This document shows, one piece after another, positions 29,101 to 35,166 of a stretch of 47,978 bases of DNA (positions within the stretch are counted from its first letter, which is position 1; every line of letters starts with the position of its first letter). This DNA is from Lachnospiraceae bacterium (GTDB lineage Bacteria; Bacillota; Clostridia; Lachnospirales; Lachnospiraceae): assembly GCA_015056945.1 (NCBI GenBank), contig SVFH01000022.1, positions 1 through 47,978 on the forward strand, given 5' to 3'. A program made the position numbers and the translations under genes. Below the pieces are notes generated by a model, which saw only the letters and a program-made list of their open reading frames with translations, had not been told where the DNA came from and did not search any database.

Positions 29101-29342
29101 TCTTCCTCATTTGATGAGTCTTCTTCCTTTCCTGAAGATTCTTCTTCAGCAGATTCATCTTCTTCAGAATTTTCCTCTGCTTCATCACTCTCTGAAGTTT
29201 CTATAGAAATAGATTCTTTTTCTTCAGCAAAAAGACCATTGCCAAACGCATTTGCCAATGATGCAGCGTGAACACTCGAAAAACAATTACTTGCCAACAG
29301 CACTACCAATAGTATTGCCATAATCCTTCTAACGTTTTTCAT
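23157..29342 (-). CDS. Giant membrane-anchored Ig-like surface protein
   Basis: The 2061-residue protein has a signal peptide (about 1-27, ending SSVHA), a highly repetitive Ser/Glu tract (about 45-165), and then a long chain of Ig-like beta modules. Their starts can be read from recurrent D-x-T/F-x-P motifs (DTTNPSAY, DLFAPTVE, DGEAPVIS, DSFAPEIV, DMTKPVVN, DKTNPVIT, DKTAPTIV). A second Ser/Glu tract lies near 1110-1145. It ends with one membrane helix (about 2032-2053) and a short basic tail, so it is anchored at the C-terminus with the body outside. GGGAGA precedes the ATG. It follows the kinase and the 112-residue membrane protein by 29 bases and so belongs to the secretion array. It might guide substrates through the wall or act as an adhesin. 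Confidence 0.85.
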   Translation of the reverse strand: MKNVRRIMAILLVVLLASNCFSSVHAASLANAFGNGLFAEEKESISIETSESDEAEENSEEDESAEEESSGKEEDSSNEEEESSSKEEESSSEEEESSSKEEDSSNEEEESSSEEEESSSEEEESSSEEEESSSEEEESSSEEEESSSEEEEPSEEASEDEIVATDNNQPQYNGTPLYRTGESIVLYAPKGYKIADVPNPLGEGEASISFAPTQKGEQVYYLIKSSNGDILTRKYKYIYEPIPKIEKIEFVDENPGNIYGDTVYTNKDVKLKITFKKSIVKYDGLGVSCDGGVEVPVTEYSESKDKGEVKYEYYAFFTVEDNLKNWNWSVGWNRYLENQGTIDKFHLGKKQYKLVIDTTNPSAYISMVGQQQGDYPDCIVGEFTVSDTCGIASVKYCWDKNEGGFLYDGATEKTTEYQELKAFGKAKNQITYTDERKSGSGISVLPYEHSSWVTGNIHKLYLEVEDYAGNKVYPEREDGEGYDPKDPLIEKIEIVPEGENALNVTKFGTFSNGAVTIKTKVSDDMSEDKISGIQEVSIADQTETESTTESEYSFTFDASFYNEHMKVIAYDKAGRDSEADFSSITGPDEETKYSNVLILEKAAPKFSVKFDGEEVPEEANKQTMEWFNGTHKGKKIQLTWQDRYDDYESNNDKSSGLQHVYFEYMGRTLTEETGVEELICEPLTKDGFVRTYSKEYTIGDQLASGGEYCISSLAVDNAGNEAREIGVYTFAVDLFAPTVELTDVAQSHKKGEAYYIPAGIPLTFNILGQDEYSGLANYTVWVNGTIKDSGDLISKNTTITIEDTSLKKEVKVKIVDVAGNEEWLTFTVLVDGEAPVISPIKVEALKDETEHLDSKGDENSEDLSEVFNTEHGIYHNNSVRILVNVNDKDSGISTVVLSYKSILEDEVTKDIVMQKMSEDSDIYYAEVELAETDVYLEGLIEIKATDMVLNSETEIIINKENKEVPLVLEEVVPLAELKIQKENSSEESVEEEITLNSSVKSMYEKDVTDEENGENEKQVWYSGFDELKILLSAEDRESGVNEINFFVERFGFNPGKTIVEKDLKDVPLYVEQPGNTIRQNQEFLYHFSAEYISTLINDAIDMPENPSEEEPEEPSEDDSEETTENSSEESSENSSEETTENSSEEPTEGYMNTAYHANEVTNNAGKKQESELLAPISEGEYRLHYQVKDNAGNVTELTKTYFIDSFAPEIVSVSFTPADVYGKEKVGEDDMMDGPIEQPTETEYGYFFKKDFILTIAVSDGVVENHASAGLGDLMYRIVGAPKEYGGKGENTEWITATRGDSIDEYTLYTIKIEEGFKGYIYFEVKDLVGNTSGEKTMKGCVSDDDAPGISGRIEGGSTPYKDEAGNPLYTRKVTTSFSVDDLVAGVQNVTSIENSEKKGKVTDGPVTSFEEHGWKKGLENGGLVLGVSKQFTYETDDNNISVKVNARDNSNNDASEFTLKTFSIDMTKPVVNIQFREDDDSDLYYSADRIADIRIKERNFDANRMNAIITNTFGAVPSVGYTKLSKDEYVATITFGEGDYTFDYNGTDRANHAAQVNFAGGNEKKFYVDKTNPVITTNFDSFANVATDNNFNVDKVASIRIEEHNFSPELVHLVVLKKEAGALHNADGFTNVTSTVLKDKVWTSNGDVHTMEFTLSDEAVYQIQISMTDLAGNAAETQVSPIFEIDKTAPTIVSRNGVAVGADDVENVEVYPYTRAADPIPYVEFEDLNYAHMRYRLVTYIPAEDEVGVVKMDPLEMYAKSDEDKEGIISDKKFTLPEFSQDGVYSLEIIAVDDAGNESLLNQNTYMRIVKKDVLAYIMDSDIEAGTGLYSFQYENGEPISKRPDNFMDLRVCVLTKLESPAEVVLRDTNGREYPTNAKVDMVNSIYGVQEYYFNVDSGFFKETFQDDTDIELFFTVKNEENRIDLGKMHIDNIIPECEMPKGFKPWHWYYGKEARTITLTNINELLDVDACKVFDNGREIEFSYYPEKRALEFTIDKGWHNVGLILTDVAGNSYNIQELRNIHVGFFWLWMIIASAVVTLAITATGIVLFVRKRAHDAF
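28899..29145 (-). repeat. 21-base minisatellite encoding a Ser/Glu heptad tract
   Basis: About twelve copies of a 21-base unit (plus strand CTTGATGACTCTTCTTCCTCG and close variants) lie head to tail in frame in the giant surface protein gene. They encode EEESSS-type heptads. The unit length is a multiple of three, so gain or loss of copies changes linker length without a frameshift. Confidence 0.9.
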
Positions 29343-29371
29343 AATTTTCTCCCATCCTTTGTTGTAATTTA

Positions 29372-29710
29372 CTATTTACGTCTCTTACTGTTTATGTCTT
29401 TATCTACTAACACTTTTCCTACATTCTTGGAAAATACACTTTTCACTTTATTTCTTTTATACTTATGGAAATATAATAAAGCTCCAACCAAAAAACTTAT
29501 CACTGCCAATGCGAGACATCCGAATAAAGGAACCATTACAAATGGTGAATTATATTTTAAATCCAACAAGTTCTGTACCTTAGAATATAATCCGGTAAAA
29601 TAGAGAATGGGAAAAATGACAATAATCGTACCCAAAACGTATAAGAAAAATTTACCGAATGAAAAAACGATGTATTTCAATATCGGATATCTATCCCAAA
29701 ATCTATTCAA
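29372..29710 (-). CDS. Small two-helix membrane protein of the secretion locus
   Basis: The 112-residue protein has two hydrophobic helices (about 15-40 and 56-80) joined by a short external loop. It ends in a very basic tail (KYKRNKVKSVF and KRRK), so both ends should be cytosolic. Its start codon overlaps the end of the kinase gene by 8 bases, which implies translational coupling. I do not recognise a family. By position and size it could stand in for EssA, a small membrane component of Firmicutes T7SS, but EssA has one helix, so this is a weak guess. Confidence 0.7.
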   Translation of the reverse strand: MNRFWDRYPILKYIVFSFGKFFLYVLGTIIVIFPILYFTGLYSKVQNLLDLKYNSPFVMVPLFGCLALAVISFLVGALLYFHKYKRNKVKSVFSKNVGKVLVDKDINSKRRK

Positions 29711-31589
29711 TGTCAGTTTCCTCCAACTTAATTCCTTTAAAATATCGTTTAATTTCCTGTGATGTCTGACCGGTAGCAGCTGCTATCTGTTCAATGTATT
29801 CATCATTATCCAATACATTTTTTAACTTTACTACAGCATATTGGTATTCTTCTTTATTACGATGATTTCTTAATACTTCATACGCAGCCGGAATATCCTT
29901 TTTGGCTACCTCTGCATTATATATTGCTTCTGTTAATTCATAACCTACTGATTGTTCCACCCTGCCAAGCTTAACAATCTCCGTAGAAGCTTCTCGATAC
30001 TTTCGGGAATTTGTATGTTGCACAATTTCATCAACTCTCTGAGGCAGCATCTTCTTATCTCCGACAAGGCCAAGCAACTCTACCAAAAGCGCAACTTCAT
30101 AGTCAGAAATATCATCTTCCGCATACGTAAATTTAACCACCCTGTCATATGTCACACCTAATTGATTAGGCGGCGCGGTTGTAATCATATCCCTTGCAGT
30201 TTCTTCAAGCTTATAAAACTGTGTTTCATTATATGAAGCTGTCAACGTCTCCCATTTATCCTCTGCAATAGAAAATGCCAGCAGTCGATAAATTCCATAA
30301 ATAATCACAAAAGCAGCAAACAATGCCAGCATTCTTCCTGAAAGCTGAAATGCATTTTTTGCCTTTACATTTTCTTCTCTAACGATTGTCGGAACGGAGT
30401 CTTGTAGTTCTTCAATATCATGCCGCAAGTCTTTATAAGAATGATAAAATCTCTCATTATCTGCATCCAAATAATGGGCGGTTCTTGGACGTGTACATTT
30501 ACGAATGATATTCTCCATCCTTTTATGATAATAGACGGAGGTACACGACAAATCTCTTATGTGATAAGTTTCATCATTCAAAAAATTGTCCCTGTAAAAA
30601 TCATGTGGATCTACTGTAAATTGTTTGTTTTTGGTTACCAATTCGAACACATTCAAGCATTCCCAAAAAGTTGCACCGAAAGAAAAAATATCACTTTCTA
30701 TTGACATCTTTCCCTTTTCAAACTCACATGAAAAAGGGAACATTGATCCTTCTGCAGCATCCGCATAACATTCCGGTGCTGCATATCCCAAACTTCCATA
30801 CTGAAACATCTTATTTACAGTTTCCGTTTTACCATAATGAACGCTCTTTAAATTTGCAGTTACAAATCGATTTGCTCTTGTAATCTTTTTGGACCTACCA
30901 AAATCGATTAATACAAGCTCCTTACCATGTCTTGTAACCATGACATTCTCCGGTTTAATATCCAGATGGAGAATGTTCTTACGTTCCGTTACAAACTCTA
31001 AAATATCGCAAAGGTTTAGCATGAAAAGAACAATTTGATTCTGATATTTCAATATATTATCATAATTGTAGCTATGTTGAATTGCCAATTTTTCCATCGG
31101 GCTAAAATCATGATAATTTACAACATGTTTCAGATTGTTATCCAACACTTCTACTTTTCGCAATTTCCAGAATTCTTCCCGACAATACTCCTCCAAAGAC
31201 CATCCGTCTATGTACTCTTCAATTACGCAAAAGAACTTGTCGCTCGTAATTGCACCGCCCTGTACTTTATCACACGGCACACTGAATTCTCCCATGTCTT
31301 CCACTACATCATCAATTCGTACAATAGAACGACACTCACGCAACTCTTCAAAAATTGCCCATTCTTCTGTCTTAAAAATTGTCAAACGATCAATAATTTC
31401 ACCATCTATGTTGATATATTTCGGTTTAAACTTCAATACGCATGAAAATTGCATTCCGCCATCATGCTTTGTTTTCAGTCCTTTATAAACAATACTTTCC
31501 GTACCTATTGCAATAAAACCATCCTGATTTATACCATAAGAAGTATCAATTATGTATTTGTATTTATTTCCAAATATTTCACTACTCAT
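29703..31589 (-). CDS. Transmembrane Ser/Thr protein kinase with external helical domain (EssB-like layout)
   Basis: The 628-residue protein has a kinase domain (about 12-400). It shows a glycine-loop-like segment IGTESIVYKG, Lys53 in VLKFK, the catalytic loop HLDIKPEN (Asp210, Asn215), DFG (229-231), APE (270-272) and SDIFSFG, so activity is expected. One membrane helix (about 419-440) follows, then an external all-helical domain of about 185 residues with TPR-like character. This is the architecture of EssB/YukC of Firmicutes T7SS, except that EssB is a pseudokinase and shorter. The ATG overlaps the stop of the 53-residue frame upstream, and the 112-residue gene overlaps its end. It may phosphorylate T7SS parts or couple envelope signals to secretion. 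Confidence 0.9.
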   Translation of the reverse strand: MSSEIFGNKYKYIIDTSYGINQDGFIAIGTESIVYKGLKTKHDGGMQFSCVLKFKPKYINIDGEIIDRLTIFKTEEWAIFEELRECRSIVRIDDVVEDMGEFSVPCDKVQGGAITSDKFFCVIEEYIDGWSLEEYCREEFWKLRKVEVLDNNLKHVVNYHDFSPMEKLAIQHSYNYDNILKYQNQIVLFMLNLCDILEFVTERKNILHLDIKPENVMVTRHGKELVLIDFGRSKKITRANRFVTANLKSVHYGKTETVNKMFQYGSLGYAAPECYADAAEGSMFPFSCEFEKGKMSIESDIFSFGATFWECLNVFELVTKNKQFTVDPHDFYRDNFLNDETYHIRDLSCTSVYYHKRMENIIRKCTRPRTAHYLDADNERFYHSYKDLRHDIEELQDSVPTIVREENVKAKNAFQLSGRMLALFAAFVIIYGIYRLLAFSIAEDKWETLTASYNETQFYKLEETARDMITTAPPNQLGVTYDRVVKFTYAEDDISDYEVALLVELLGLVGDKKMLPQRVDEIVQHTNSRKYREASTEIVKLGRVEQSVGYELTEAIYNAEVAKKDIPAAYEVLRNHRNKEEYQYAVVKLKNVLDNDEYIEQIAAATGQTSQEIKRYFKGIKLEETDIE

Positions 31590-31743
31590 TCTGCTTTACT
31601 TCATCCTTAGTTTCTTCTTCAAAAATCAAATGAAAAATCGATTCCTCCGATCCATTTTCAAGCACGGTTAATTCCTTAATATCTCTCTTAATTGCAGTAT
31701 CTATCGTTGTTGTAACTGCATCGCCAATTGATGGTCTTGCCAT
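31582..31743 (-). CDS. 53-residue MARPSIGD peptide gene
   Basis: A short reading frame starts MARPSIGDAVTTTIDTAI and ends KDEVKQNE. It follows GAAAGGA by about 9 bases and overlaps the kinase start (ATGAGTAG) by 8 bases, so translation is likely coupled. It has no signal peptide or membrane helix and is mostly polar and acidic. The first eight residues recur in a second small frame at 33906-34055. No family is recognised. It may be a real small protein or mainly a coupling leader for the kinase. Confidence 0.6.
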   Translation of the reverse strand: MARPSIGDAVTTTIDTAIKRDIKELTVLENGSEESIFHLIFEEETKDEVKQNE

Positions 31744-31774
31744 AGTGCACATCCTTTCGCATTAACAAAACATA

Positions 31775-32260
31775 TCATTTCTTTTGTTTATTGCCTTTAT
31801 TCGACTTTCTTTTATTTGGTTTTCCCAAATATCTTACAAGCTCTTGATAACCTACCATAGCAGAATCAATTCCGATTTCCAAATCAGCAGTTTCTATCGT
31901 TAGAATCGTTCTTGCGCAGGACCGATATGTCGCTCTGTAATGCTGATATCTCGTATTGACTATTTCAGATTTATCAAATCGAAATCGCTTACCTAGTGCT
32001 GTTCTCCCGCTTATTTCTGTCCCATTCACACGCAATACAAAAGTATACATAGAAAGCATAATTGCGCCTATAATACAGAATGTCAAAACTGCAAAAACAA
32101 TTCCCACAATAAAATATTTATCAACACCAAGCATTAAAATCAGATTTATTATTTCTAATGCAACAAAGGTAATCACAAGCAGTACAAAATCACTCTTTTT
32201 ATTTGCAACCGTAAACTGTGGAGACAACGAATTCACCATTTTACTCGAAGATTGCTTCAT
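31775..32260 (-). CDS. Candidate immunity protein, two-helix membrane family (copy B)
   Basis: The 161-residue protein has two membrane helices (about 23-43 and 49-72) followed by a cytosolic beta-rich domain with NGTEISGR, GKRFRFDKSEI and IETADLEIGID and a basic tail. Its start at 32260 lies inside the 3' end of the effector gene (20-base overlap), and its Shine-Dalgarno GGGAGGAG is formed by codons for the effector tail. The start is fixed by the near-identical copy at 34087-34572. Tight coupling to a glycine-zipper effector and the membrane location suggest that it protects the cell's own membrane from that effector. The two copies differ mostly in the helices. Confidence 0.75.
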   Translation of the reverse strand: MKQSSSKMVNSLSPQFTVANKKSDFVLLVITFVALEIINLILMLGVDKYFIVGIVFAVLTFCIIGAIMLSMYTFVLRVNGTEISGRTALGKRFRFDKSEIVNTRYQHYRATYRSCARTILTIETADLEIGIDSAMVGYQELVRYLGKPNKRKSNKGNKQKK

Positions 32261-33386
32261 TGAGATGATCTCCTCCCATGTCCAATATTCCTTTCGGAAT
32301 TTCAATAATATATCTTCTACCCTCGGTAATTAAATCTGCCACGATACTTTTAAAAACCATGCTTCTTTGAATAGAATCTGCTGATCCTCTTGCAAATTTT
32401 TTCACCCAATAATCATATCTGAATGCAGCATTATTATCTCCTACATTCCATCCGGAGCGTTTTGTATCATCAAATAAATTAAAGAATTTATTTGTGCCTC
32501 CCGCTTTTCCTTTCACAAATTCAGTAAATCCGGAAGTTAATGAGCCTACGGCAAATGAAAATGTTGCATTAAAAAGCATCTCTAAAAATGTATTACCTTC
32601 GTTTTTGATTACATTATCCAAAATATCGCCCAAAAAGCTTGTTGCCGCATCAGCACCACCACTAATGAGAGCAATTGCCAGTTTCCCCAATTCAAATCCG
32701 GCTCCAAATCCACCGGTAATAGCACCGGAAAGCGCACCTGAAAATGCGCCATCACGAAGACCTTCCCAAACTGACTCCAAAATGCTTCCTTTACATCCAC
32801 CGGCAAGCCATCCAACAACTCCAAAGACAGCTCCGGATACCCCTCCTACAAGAGCACCAATCAGTATACCTTTCGCAATCCCCAATAAAACCAGCGAATA
32901 TGGCGCAATTGCAGCTAAAAATGCTCCCCCCGTAGCAGCTGTACATACAATAATAATAACAACCGCAACCACCACCAAAACCACAGTTGCCCAGAACTTC
33001 CAATTCTCAGCACTCCATTCACAGAATTTCTCCCAGCCGGTCTTTTCAATATCAGGCTTCAGATACTCATATCTCTCATAGAAATCATCCTTAGACGCAT
33101 TGATTTCTTCTGCTGCCTGCTGATCGCGTGAAACGGCATTATCAACAAATGTCTGCATTTGTGTATCCAGGGTTCCTATGTATGCAGTCTTATCATCCTG
33201 CAAAGTAGTAGATGTCTGCACTTCTGAAATAACATCATCCAAATTATAGATTGTGCTGTCTACAGCTGAAGACATATTTTGGATTGTCAGAATTTCAGAC
33301 TGATAATTCGATATGGAGGTCTTTATCTGCTCAAAGAATCCACTCATTTGTCCGATAGGACTATAATTTAATGCAATTGTTGCCAT
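32241..33386 (-). CDS. T7SS-type effector with glycine-zipper membrane domain
   Basis: The 381-residue protein has a helical N-terminal secretion-type domain (about 1-118) almost identical to those of the two other effectors here, functionally like an LXG domain but shorter. A membrane helix follows (about 132-150), then two glycine-zipper stretches (about 169-199: GILIGALVGGVSGAVFGVVG; about 213-230: GAFSGALSGAITGGFG). The last 100 residues are more polar. Glycine-zipper C-termini occur in the membrane-depolarising T7SS toxin TspA of Staphylococcus, so pore formation is the best inference. It is followed and overlapped by a membrane immunity candidate and preceded by another (33399-33905). 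Confidence 0.8.
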   Translation of the reverse strand: MATIALNYSPIGQMSGFFEQIKTSISNYQSEILTIQNMSSAVDSTIYNLDDVISEVQTSTTLQDDKTAYIGTLDTQMQTFVDNAVSRDQQAAEEINASKDDFYERYEYLKPDIEKTGWEKFCEWSAENWKFWATVVLVVVAVVIIIVCTAATGGAFLAAIAPYSLVLLGIAKGILIGALVGGVSGAVFGVVGWLAGGCKGSILESVWEGLRDGAFSGALSGAITGGFGAGFELGKLAIALISGGADAATSFLGDILDNVIKNEGNTFLEMLFNATFSFAVGSLTSGFTEFVKGKAGGTNKFFNLFDDTKRSGWNVGDNNAAFRYDYWVKKFARGSADSIQRSMVFKSIVADLITEGRRYIIEIPKGILDMGGDHLNEAIFE

Positions 33387-33398
33387 AAACTAACCTCA

Positions 33399-33905
33399 CT
33401 AATTCGCCTTTATCTTACCTCTTCTTACTTTTTTTAGCAACGTAAGAGACGTCTTTGATATCTTACAATTCTCCAACTCATTTGCTTCATACATTTCTAT
33501 AATATATGAAGCAAATTGTTTGAATCCTTTCATCGTATGTTTCAGAATGATATCTTTTCCATAAACTTCCAGCCATATGTCACAATAGGGAGTACAGTCC
33601 CCTCCACCGCCTTTTTCACAATATATTTTGGTAATCTCAGAGATATCAAATCGGTATTTTTTTCCGGTGCGCTTTCTACCATAAATTTCATGTCCTCTTA
33701 CCGAAAATCTGAACATATACATGGTATATAAAACACCGATACCACCAATTGCGTATAAAACAGCGCAAATGCCCCCATAACCGTTTATACCGTCTCCTCC
33801 CCAAACAGCCAAGCTAATAAACAACATTTCTGCAAGTATAATAAAGCCAATCGCAAAAAGCTTTGTCCCTGCAGAACAGACAACATCTATTTCTTTTTGA
33901 TTCAT
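33399..33905 (-). CDS. Candidate immunity protein, two-helix membrane family (168 residues)
   Basis: Two membrane helices (about 13-34 and 42-66) precede a cytosolic domain with RGHEIYGRKRTGKKYRFDISEI and KHTMKGFKQFASYIIEMYE, clearly paralogous to the other three members of this family in the window. Its ATG directly abuts the stop of the small MARPSIGD frame, whose last codons (GGAAAGGG) provide the ribosome binding site. It precedes the 381-residue effector by 12 bases. It may protect against an effector no longer present (orphan immunity) or against the next one. Confidence 0.7.
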   Translation of the reverse strand: MNQKEIDVVCSAGTKLFAIGFIILAEMLFISLAVWGGDGINGYGGICAVLYAIGGIGVLYTMYMFRFSVRGHEIYGRKRTGKKYRFDISEITKIYCEKGGGGDCTPYCDIWLEVYGKDIILKHTMKGFKQFASYIIEMYEANELENCKISKTSLTLLKKVRRGKIKAN

Positions 33906-34055
33906 CTACTTACCCTTTCCAATATTAGTTAGCAGGATTAAAAATAGCATCATTTCTTCTTTAGTTTCAAAATTAACTATGATTTTAATTGGTTCTATTA
34001 TGAGAGTATCCCATAAATCTTTTAAACAGCCATCTCCAATTGATGGTCTTGCCAT
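33906..34055 (-). pseudogene. Decayed second copy of the MARPSIGD small frame
   Basis: A 49-residue frame starts MARPSIGDG and then diverges from the 53-residue copy, sharing only patches such as the NFETKEE/FEEETKDE region. It follows the copy-A immunity gene exactly as the intact peptide follows copy B. It ends flush with the ATG of the 168-residue immunity gene. It reads as a degenerating duplicate that still serves as a translational bridge, although translation itself is possible. Confidence 0.5.
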
Positions 34056-34086
34056 AGAGCACATTCTTTCACGTCAACAAAATATA

Positions 34087-34572
34087 TCATTTCTTTTGAT
34101 TATTGCCTTTATTCGCCTTTCTTTTATTTGGTTTTCCCAAATATCTTACAAGCTCTTGATAACCTACCATAGCAGAATCAATTCCGATTTCCAAATCAGC
34201 AGTTTCTATCGTTAGAATCGTTCTTGCGCAGGACCGATATGTCGCTCTGTAATGCTGATATCTCGTATTGATTATTTCAGATTTATCAAATCGAAATCGC
34301 TTACCAAGTGCTGTTCTCCCGCTTATTTCTGTCCCATTCACACGCAATACAAAAGTATACATAGAAAGCATGATTGCGCCTATAATACAGAATATCAAAA
34401 CCGCAACAACTATTCCCGCAATAAAATATTTTTCAGACTCCCATATCAAAATCAGATTGGCTATTTCTAAAAAAAAGAAAGCAATCACAAACAGTACAAA
34501 ATCACTCTTTTTATTTGTAACCGTAAACTGTGGAGACAAAGAATTCACCTTTTTATTCGAAGATTGCTTCAT
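34087..34572 (-). CDS. Candidate immunity protein, two-helix membrane family (copy A)
   Basis: The 161-residue paralogue of 31775-32260 is nearly identical over the cytosolic half (NGTEISGRTALGKRFRFDKS onward) and more divergent in the membrane helices. Its ribosome binding site GGAGGAG and start overlap a remnant of an effector C-terminus (34553-34650), not an intact effector. It is therefore an orphan immunity gene kept after loss of its partner, or one guarding against effectors of sibling strains. Confidence 0.75.
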   Translation of the reverse strand: MKQSSNKKVNSLSPQFTVTNKKSDFVLFVIAFFFLEIANLILIWESEKYFIAGIVVAVLIFCIIGAIMLSMYTFVLRVNGTEISGRTALGKRFRFDKSEIINTRYQHYRATYRSCARTILTIETADLEIGIDSAMVGYQELVRYLGKPNKRKANKGNNQKK

Positions 34573-34650
34573 TGAGATGATCTCCTCCTATACCCCAAAT
34601 ATCTTCTACCTTCCGAAAATAATCTGCTCAGATTTATTTATAAACCAAGC
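34553..34650 (-). pseudogene. Fossil 3' end of a glycine-zipper effector gene
   Basis: The last codons read GGDHLNEAIFE-stop, the same ending as the intact 381-residue effector. Upstream, patches such as GTAGAAGATAT and AAGC-TGGTTT align with the intact gene across small deletions. Only about 100 bases remain, starting right after the stop of the 169-residue immunity gene. The preserved part contains the Shine-Dalgarno of the following immunity gene. Confidence 0.75.
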
Positions 34651-34654
34651 TTGC

Positions 34655-35164
34655 TTAACGTCTACTTTTTTCTTTTCCTGCCTTTGTTTGTTTTAAAGCC
34701 TTCAAATCTGCCGAAGAGATACTTTTTTGAGAAATAATTCCTTTTCTTTGCATTTCCATCAGATATTCAACACATTCTTTATATCCTTTCATTGAACCCT
34801 GTATCGGAATATTTACATCATCTGTTTCAATTATCAATAATGTCATTTTCCCTGTGCGATGCGTACTATTATAATGCTTAAAAGTAATCCTTCTGATATC
34901 CGAACAATCAAACCGAAACTTTTTACCTGACTCTAATCTTCCATAAATTTCAGTTCCTTTAATATGAATCACATAAGAAAACAGACCATACCCGACAAAT
35001 AACATAAAAACAAACCATATAATACTAAACCAATACCCTCTATTAAGAAGCGGCATTACCACAAGAAAAATAAGTTCCGGTATAATAAACCCTAACCCCC
35101 AACATATAAAGTCGCTGGTTTTGTTGCAAATTTTTATACATACTTTTTTATCACTCAAATACAT
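34655..35164 (-). CDS. Candidate immunity protein, two-helix membrane family (169 residues)
   Basis: The protein has two membrane helices (about 19-39 and 44-66) and a cytosolic domain with KGTEIYGRLESGKKFRFDCSDI and SMKGYKECVEYLMEMQRKG, followed by a Lys/Arg-rich tail. It is a paralogue of the 161- and 168-residue proteins. It starts 3 bases after the end of the interrupted effector, so it is that effector's expected immunity partner. The next 100 bases hold the effector-tail fossil. Confidence 0.75.
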   Translation of the reverse strand: MYLSDKKVCIKICNKTSDFICWGLGFIIPELIFLVVMPLLNRGYWFSIIWFVFMLFVGYGLFSYVIHIKGTEIYGRLESGKKFRFDCSDIRRITFKHYNSTHRTGKMTLLIIETDDVNIPIQGSMKGYKECVEYLMEMQRKGIISQKSISSADLKALKQTKAGKEKSRR

Positions 35165-35166
35165 AC

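Noticed and set aside
28899..29145. Possible CRISPR array
   Set aside because: Units are contiguous 21-base coding repeats without spacers, and no cas genes are in the window.
28790..29206. Frames of 132 and 124 residues with Lys- or Leu-rich repeats overlapping the surface protein
   Set aside because: They are other-frame readings of the 21-base minisatellite and have no independent start signals.
32261..32305. Longer start of the copy-B immunity gene at 32305
   Set aside because: The extra 15 residues lie within the effector coding region, lack a ribosome binding site and are absent from the near-identical copy A.
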